DNA from: Burkholderiales bacterium
GTDB lineage: Bacteria; Pseudomonadota; Gammaproteobacteria; Burkholderiales; Burkholderiaceae_C
Reading direction: 5' to 3'
NCBI GenBank assembly: GCA_947446855.1
Contig: CANFIH010000013.1
Location: 1 to 44,592 of the forward strand
Length of the DNA: 44,592 bases
The first letter of the stretch is position 1, and each line of letters opens with the position of its first letter. Shown here piece by piece: positions 40,135-44,592 of the stretch. The translations under genes were made by a program, and so were the position numbers. The notes below the pieces were generated by a model. The model had not been told where the DNA came from, made no database searches, and saw only the letters and a program-made list of their open reading frames with translations.

Positions 40135-40946
40135 GCCAGACGCGCGGCCAGAATGGCGGCGGCGACTTCGGCAAAGCCGGCGTCGCGCTCGCCTTGCGTG
40201 ACATAGCGCGGCAGGTGCGTCAGGGTATCGGCTACCTTGCGGATGTTCGCCACGCCCACGCTGTGCGGCATTTGGGCAAACATCGCCTGGTCATTGCCGG
40301 AGTCGCCGACAAACACCCAGCGCTCGCTTTCTGCTGCCAGGCTGCGCCCCAGCAACTCCTGCACGATCCAGCAGGCACCCTGCCATTTGTTGAAGTCACC
40401 AAAACAGCCGTGGATATGGATGCTGCTCACCGAGGTGTGCATGCCGGCCTGCCGCAGCAAGTCCACCGTTTGCGCAACGGACTCGGGTGGCAGATGGACG
40501 AACTCGTTGTAGTCGAAGGAGATGTCGGTGTCGCGTCCACCCGTGTCGGCACTGCGCTGCAGTCCGGGCACCGCCGCCATCACCGCCTGTGACGCCGCTT
40601 CCATGCGCAGCAGGTTGGCCTGGCGCGTGGCGGCGTCCTGCTGGTGGCGTTTGACAAAGCCTGCGCCTCCGGGCACCCAGGCCACCGCGCCGTTTTCCGC
40701 CACCATGGCGTGCACGGGCCAACCGGCCTGTGTGCCGTTACCCTGCAGAAAAGGCAGGCACCAGCCGACGTGGCGGCCGGTGACCGGGATGACCTGCAGG
40801 CCGCAATCGCGCAGATCCGCCAGCGCCTGCAAGGCGTCCGGCGTGATGCTGCCGTGCGTGGTCAGGGTGTCGTCGATGTCGGTGAACACACCGACCAGGC
40901 CCCTGCGCGCTTCCAGCGGCCAGTCGCTCAGGGGCTGCATGGCCAT
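40131..40946 (-). CDS. HAD-IIB family phosphatase
   Basis: A 271-residue cytosolic HAD hydrolase. Motif I is FTDIDDTLT near residue 22 (first Asp nucleophile), motif II is VIPVTGRH (Thr), motif III is the Lys in FNKWQGA, and motif IV is FVGDSGNDQAMF near residue 226. The alpha/beta cap between motifs II and III places it in subclass IIB with sucrose-phosphate and mannosyl-3-phosphoglycerate phosphatases, so a sugar-phosphate substrate is likely. It overlaps prfC by 1 nt and the MFS gene by 4 nt. Confidence 0.88.
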   Translation of the reverse strand: MAMQPLSDWPLEARRGLVGVFTDIDDTLTTHGSITPDALQALADLRDCGLQVIPVTGRHVGWCLPFLQGNGTQAGWPVHAMVAENGAVAWVPGGAGFVKRHQQDAATRQANLLRMEAASQAVMAAVPGLQRSADTGGRDTDISFDYNEFVHLPPESVAQTVDLLRQAGMHTSVSSIHIHGCFGDFNKWQGACWIVQELLGRSLAAESERWVFVGDSGNDQAMFAQMPHSVGVANIRKVADTLTHLPRYVTQGERDAGFAEVAAAILAARLA

Positions 40947-42577
40947 CAGCCGGCCGACTGCAGCGCCAGACCGGCATGCTCGCGCAGCGGGTGGAAATGG
41001 ATCTTGGGAAAACGCTCCTGCGCCAGGCGCACGTCATAGGGGCTGGTGCACAAATAGGCCAGGGTGTTGGCCGCGTCACGCCCCATGCGCTGGGGGTAGG
41101 CGTTGATGAATTCCTGCAGCTCTTTGGGCGTGTCGGCCGTGATCCAGCGCGCACCGGTGTACTGGCAGCCTTCCAGGCGGATATCGGCGTCGTACTCGCC
41201 CTTGAGGCGGTGCTGTACCACTTCAAACTGCAGCTGGCCGACCGCGCCCAGCAGCATGTTGCCGCCCATCTCGGGTTTGAAGACCTGGATCGCGCCTTCC
41301 TCGCCCAGCTGGGCCAGGCCCTGCTGCAGCTGCTTGGTGCGCAGTGGGTTTTTCAGGATCACGGTCATGAACATTTCGGGCGCGAAGAAGGGCAGGCCGG
41401 TGTACATCAGGTTGACCGAGCCATCGGTGATGGTGTCGCCCAGCTGCACGCCGCCGTGGGTGGTGAAGCCGACGATGTCACCGGCATAGGCCTCTTCCAC
41501 CGCCTCGCGGCGCTGGCTCATAAAGGTCACGACGGACGTGGGGCGCAGTTCCTTGGCGGTGCGCATGACCTTGAGCTTCATGCCCGGCGTGTATTTGCCC
41601 GAGGCCATGCGCACAAAGGCGATGCGGTCGCGGTGGTTGGCGTCCATATTGGCCTGCACCTTGAACACCACCCCGCTGAAGGCGTCGTCTTCCGGTTGCA
41701 CTTCCTTGACCACCGGCTGGCGGTTGACCAGGGTGGTGCTGGTGCGGCTTTGCGGTGCCGGGGCCAGGTCGACCAGCGCGTCCAGCACTTCCATCACACC
41801 AAAGTTGTTGACGCCGGAGCCGAAGAACACCGGGGTCTGCTTGCCGGCCAGAAAGGCTGCGTGGTCCCAGGCCGGGGAGGCGCCTACGGCCAGCTCCATG
41901 CTGTCGATGGCTGAAGTCCACTCGGCGCCGAAACGCTTTTCCAGGGACGCGGCGTCGTTCAGCGGCACGCAGTCAAAGTCTTGCGGGCGGCGTTCGCTGC
42001 CCGATTCAAACACCGTCATGGCCTTGGTGCGCAGGTTGATGATGCCGCCAAAGCCCTTGCCCTGGCCGACCGGCCAGGTCATGGGCACGCAGGGCATGCC
42101 GAGCTCGCGCTCGATCTCGTCCAGGATGTCCAGCGGCTCGCGCACCTCGCGGTCCATCTTGTTGACGAAGGTGATGATGGGTGTGTCGCGCTGGCGGCAG
42201 ACCTCGATCAGGCGGCGCGTCTGCGCTTCCACGCCGTTGGCGGCGTCAATCACCATCAATGCCGAGTCCACGGCGGTCAGCACGCGGTAGGTGTCTTCCG
42301 AGAAGTCCTTGTGGCCGGGGGTGTCCAGCAGGTTGATGACGTGGTCGCGGTACACCATCTGCATCACAGAGGAGGCCACCGAGATGCCCCGCTGCTTTTC
42401 AATTTCCATCCAGTCGGAGGTGGCATGGCGTGTGGCCTTGCGCGCCTTGACCGAGCCCGCGATCTGGATCGCGCCGGAGAACAGCAGCAGCTTTTCGGTC
42501 AGCGTGGTCTTACCCGCATCGGGGTGGGAAATGATGGCAAAGGTGCGGCGGCGCCGGGTTTCGTTGGCAAAAGACAA
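40946..42577 (-). CDS. prfC: Peptide chain release factor 3
   Basis: A 543-residue translational GTPase that recycles RF1/RF2 from the ribosome after termination. G1 is SHPDAGKTT near residue 18, the switch I region holds EKQRGISVASS, G3 is DTPGHKDF, G4 is NKMD, and the C-terminal domains follow (GGNMLLGAVGQLQFEVVQHRLK). RGIS in switch I is typical for RF3. The frame has no ATG at the expected place; TTG at 42575-42577 gives the normal N-terminus just before RRTFAIISHP. First gene of a three-gene overlapping unit with the HAD and MFS genes. Confidence 0.97.
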   Translation of the reverse strand: MSFANETRRRRTFAIISHPDAGKTTLTEKLLLFSGAIQIAGSVKARKATRHATSDWMEIEKQRGISVASSVMQMVYRDHVINLLDTPGHKDFSEDTYRVLTAVDSALMVIDAANGVEAQTRRLIEVCRQRDTPIITFVNKMDREVREPLDILDEIERELGMPCVPMTWPVGQGKGFGGIINLRTKAMTVFESGSERRPQDFDCVPLNDAASLEKRFGAEWTSAIDSMELAVGASPAWDHAAFLAGKQTPVFFGSGVNNFGVMEVLDALVDLAPAPQSRTSTTLVNRQPVVKEVQPEDDAFSGVVFKVQANMDANHRDRIAFVRMASGKYTPGMKLKVMRTAKELRPTSVVTFMSQRREAVEEAYAGDIVGFTTHGGVQLGDTITDGSVNLMYTGLPFFAPEMFMTVILKNPLRTKQLQQGLAQLGEEGAIQVFKPEMGGNMLLGAVGQLQFEVVQHRLKGEYDADIRLEGCQYTGARWITADTPKELQEFINAYPQRMGRDAANTLAYLCTSPYDVRLAQERFPKIHFHPLREHAGLALQSAG

Positions 42578-42670
42578 GGGGGATCCAGATCAAAGGAGGG
42601 AATGGGCTGAATTTTACCGGTTGGCCCGGAGCAGACGCACAAACCGGCGCCGGGCCGCCCCGAGCCGGTT

Positions 42671-42722
42671 TAGCCCCTTGAGGGGGCAGAGAGCTACGCG
42701 CAGCGAGCGAACGTGGGGGCTA
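42671..42722. repeat. Intergenic hairpin-forming repeat between prfC and malQ
   Basis: Outer arms TAGCCCC (42671-42677) and GGGGCTA (42716-42722) enclose a second stem, CCCCTTGAGGGG, and a short CGC..GCG element. Elements of this look (CCCCTTGAGGGGGCA followed by GCGCAGCGAGCGAACGTGGGGGC) recur between genes in Comamonadaceae as I recall; only one copy is in this window, so dispersion cannot be shown here. Flanking it, ACCGGTT at 42617 and AACCGG/CCGGTTT add further dyads. Confidence 0.5.
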
Positions 42723-42774
42723 CAAGATTAATACCGCTATTCTTGGCACAGACCGCATACAGAAGGATCTTGCT

Positions 42775-44295
42775 TTGCAACCCGATTTGATGACCCAACG
42801 CAGCGCCGGTGTGGTGCTGCACCCCACCAGTTTGCCCGGCCCCCACGGCAGTGGCGACTTCGGACCCGACGCCACTTACTTTGTGGACTGGCTGCACGCC
42901 GCCGGGCAAACCCTGTGGCAAACCCTGCCGCTCGGCCCCATTGGCCTGGCCAACTCGCCCTATATGGGCCGCTCGGCGATGGCGGGCAATCCCTTTCTGG
43001 TGGCCTTCGAGCCGCTGGTGAAGCGGGGTTGGCTGGCTGCGGAGTCCCTGCACAACGGCTTTATCGCGGAACACGTCCGCTTCGACGAGGTGCTGCCCTG
43101 GCGCATGGCGCGGCTGCGCGAAGCCTTTGCCGGATTTCAGGACCAGGCTGAGGCGCCCGAGCGGGAGGCGTTTGCAGAGTGGGAGGAAGACAACGCCTCC
43201 TGGCTCGGCGACTATGCCCTGTTCATGGCGCTGGACACGGCCTATGCCACCGATTCGTGGACCGACTGGCCGGCGCCCCTCGCCCGGCGCGTGACCGCAG
43301 CCATCCAGGAGGCGCGCAGCACCCATGCGCAGGAGATTGCCTTCTGGGTCTTTGTGCAATGGCAATTTGATGTGCAACTGCAGGCTCTCAAGGCCTATGC
43401 CAACGCCAAGGGCGTCTACCTGGTGGGCGACCTGCCCATCTTTATTGCACACCACTCCTGCGACTGCTGGGCCCGTCCGGACCTGTACCTGTTGGACGCA
43501 GAGGGCCAGCCCACGGTGGTGGCCGGTGTGCCTCCGGATTACTTTGCCGTGGAGGGGCAGCGCTGGGGCAATCCGCTGTATGACTGGCAGGCCATGGCTG
43601 CCGATGGCTACCAATGGTGGGTGGAGCGCATCCGCCGCCAGCTTTATCTGGCCAATGTGATCCGCATAGACCACTTCCGCGGCTTCGAGGCCTGCTGGGA
43701 AATTCCGGTAACCGAGCCCACCGCCATCCACGGTCGCTGGGCCAAAGGCCCGGGCTTCGCCCTGTTTGAGGCAGTGGAGCGCGCCCTGGGCCAGCTGCCC
43801 ATCATTGCCGAAGACCTGGGACTGATCACACCCGCGGTCGATGCCTTGCGCCTGCACACCGGTTTCCCCGGCATGCGGGTACTGCAGTTTGCTTTTTCGG
43901 AGGACGCCGGCAGCAGCCATCTGCCGCACAACTACGAGCGCAATACGGTGGTGTATTGCGGCACGCATGACAACGACATGGCCGTCGGCTGGTGGGTGTG
44001 CTGCAGTGCGCGCGAGCGGGCTTTTGCCGGGGAGTATCTGGGCACGGACGGGCGTGAGGTGAACTGGGCGATGATCCGCGCCTGCTCGCTGTCGGTGGCG
44101 AACCATGCGCTGTGCCAGTTTCAGGATGTGCTGGGGCTGGATGGGTACCACCGGATGAATACGCCGGGGTCTATGGAATGTTGGACCTGGCGGTTCCGGT
44201 GGGATTGGGTGGGGGCTGCGCATGCGGAGCGGCTGGCTCGCATCACTGCAGCGAGCGGTCGAACCGGGTTTGAGCGTCTGGCCATTGCGGGCTAG
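42775..44295 (+). CDS. malQ: 4-alpha-glucanotransferase (amylomaltase)
   Basis: A 506-residue GH77 enzyme that moves maltosyl or longer glucans between acceptors in glycogen and maltodextrin metabolism. Family blocks: RSAGVVLHPTSLPG at the start, WQTLPLGP, YLVGDLPIFIAHHSCD, RIDHFRGFE (nucleophile Asp), PIIAEDLG (acid/base Glu) and YCGTHDNDM (transition-state Asp). Full length. An AGAAGGA at 42761-42767 is well placed for TTG 42775 and too far from ATG 42790, so the TTG start is preferred. No glycogen genes are adjacent. Confidence 0.95.
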   Translation: MQPDLMTQRSAGVVLHPTSLPGPHGSGDFGPDATYFVDWLHAAGQTLWQTLPLGPIGLANSPYMGRSAMAGNPFLVAFEPLVKRGWLAAESLHNGFIAEHVRFDEVLPWRMARLREAFAGFQDQAEAPEREAFAEWEEDNASWLGDYALFMALDTAYATDSWTDWPAPLARRVTAAIQEARSTHAQEIAFWVFVQWQFDVQLQALKAYANAKGVYLVGDLPIFIAHHSCDCWARPDLYLLDAEGQPTVVAGVPPDYFAVEGQRWGNPLYDWQAMAADGYQWWVERIRRQLYLANVIRIDHFRGFEACWEIPVTEPTAIHGRWAKGPGFALFEAVERALGQLPIIAEDLGLITPAVDALRLHTGFPGMRVLQFAFSEDAGSSHLPHNYERNTVVYCGTHDNDMAVGWWVCCSARERAFAGEYLGTDGREVNWAMIRACSLSVANHALCQFQDVLGLDGYHRMNTPGSMECWTWRFRWDWVGAAHAERLARITAASGRTGFERLAIAG

Positions 44296-44336
44296 GGTCT
44301 TGCTGCGGCTTTGTAGGGCCCACGCCGGCTTGCCCG

Positions 44337-44342
44337 TATAAT
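44337..44342 (+). promoter_or_regulatory. Promoter -10 element for the SAH riboswitch/ahcY transcript
   Basis: A perfect TATAAT lies 8 nt before the first paired base of the riboswitch, so transcription would begin right at its 5' end. The -35 is poor: TTGTAG at 44311 has a 20-nt spacer. Confidence 0.6.
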
Positions 44343-44350
44343 TCGCGCTT

Positions 44351-44453
44351 CCGAGGAGCGTTGCAGTTCACGCAAAGTGAATGAGGCTCGGACCCGGTGG
44401 CACACACAGCCACTGTTTCAACGGCGCTCACCCACTGCATGTGTCGGGTGAGC
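44351..44453 (+). ncRNA. SAH (S-adenosylhomocysteine) riboswitch with expression platform
   Basis: The leader of ahcY matches the SAH riboswitch layout. P1: CCGAG (44351-44355) with CTCGG (44387-44391). P2: GAGCG (44356-44360) with CGCTC (44425-44429). An internal TTCAC/GTGAA hairpin and a P4 hairpin, GTGGC (44397-44401) with GCCAC (44409-44413), complete it. SAH binding is known to raise expression of SAH-recycling genes. Downstream, GCTCACCC (44426-44433) can pair with GGGTGAGC (44446-44453), an 8-bp stem that uses the same bases as the 3' side of P2, so the two folds exclude each other. No U-run follows, so the mode of control is not settled. Confidence 0.9.
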
Positions 44454-44514
44454 CCTGTTCCAGAGTTCCATGTGCTTGCGGTGGTATTCAAATTTATTTT
44501 TGGAGTGAAACCAC

Positions 44515-44592
44515 ATGAGCGCTATCAAACCTGTTGCCAAGACCGAAGACTACAAGATCGCCGACCTGAGCCTGGCCCCCTGGGGACGCAAG
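44515..44592 (+). CDS. ahcY: Adenosylhomocysteinase, 5' end only (runs off the window)
   Basis: The first 26 codons of an adenosylhomocysteinase-like gene are present, including YKIADLSLAPWGRK, a typical N-terminus of the enzyme that splits S-adenosylhomocysteine into adenosine and homocysteine. GGAG lies about 9 nt before the ATG. The SAH riboswitch upstream strongly supports the call. The remainder is beyond the window edge. Confidence 0.93.
   Translation, partial: MSAIKPVAKTEDYKIADLSLAPWGRK

Noticed and set aside
42738-42760. TGGCACAGACCGCAT upstream of malQ as a sigma54 site
   Set aside because: GG-N10 is followed by AT, not GC; the essential -12 GC is missing.
1-44592. CRISPR arrays, prophage, insertion sequences, tRNA or rRNA genes
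   Set aside because: No spaced direct repeats, transposase or integrase frames, or RNA gene signatures were found on reading both strands.

Overview
The window is a GC-rich chromosomal segment from a betaproteobacterium, most likely Burkholderiales and Comamonadaceae-like. The signs are overall gene style and codon use, system II cytochrome c maturation proteins, an SAH riboswitch in front of ahcY, and an inverted-repeat type I recall as common between genes in that family. No mobile element, phage, CRISPR or tRNA was seen.

Left flank (1-9 kb): ordinary metabolism and regulation. It holds a histidine phosphatase, a DUF1294 membrane protein, a MATE exporter, an Asp/Glu racemase, a serine/threonine dehydratase-like PLP enzyme, a PhzF-like protein, a class I aminotransferase and a DMT exporter. 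The DMT gene diverges from a MocR-type regulator. The genes from the aminotransferase to the MATE exporter are tightly coupled on the minus strand.

Centre (9.2-38.4 kb): one large electron-transfer locus, the main interest. A minus-strand array of 21 genes (33729 down to 10582) runs in transcription order: NHL lipoprotein, OmcE-like tetraheme cytochrome, parvulin isomerase, outer-membrane beta-barrel, triheme c7 cytochrome, monoheme/triheme fusion, two helical periplasmic proteins of unknown function, two more triheme c7 cytochromes, a second NHL lipoprotein, an 11-heme cytochrome with an OmcE-like N-terminus, ResB, CcsA, a heme-copper-oxidase-like protein fused to TPRs, a TlpA lipoprotein, a histidine kinase, a sigma54 response regulator, a monoheme cytochrome and two seven-bladed propellers. 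Many neighbours overlap by 1-4 nt. Two plus-strand units flank it: HiPIP-ApbE on one side, and two triheme cytochromes plus a second histidine kinase on the other. A c4-like diheme cytochrome and an EF-hand protein close the region. Ten proteins carry 37 CXXCH sites. Four sequences with exact GG-N10-GC spacing sit before the HiPIP gene, the OmcE-like gene and both divergent units at 33.7-33.9 kb, matching the sigma54 activator encoded inside the locus.

Working model (inference): a sigma54-controlled extracellular electron-transfer system with polymerising OmcE-like cytochromes, their own NHL and PPIase export or assembly factors, an outer-membrane barrel, periplasmic triheme carriers, HiPIP, and a dedicated cytochrome c maturation set. 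Electron direction (metal or electrode reduction versus Fe(II) oxidation) cannot be read from sequence.

Right flank (39-44.6 kb): MFS transporter, HAD phosphatase and prfC as an overlapping minus-strand unit; then malQ, an SAH riboswitch and the first 26 codons of ahcY.
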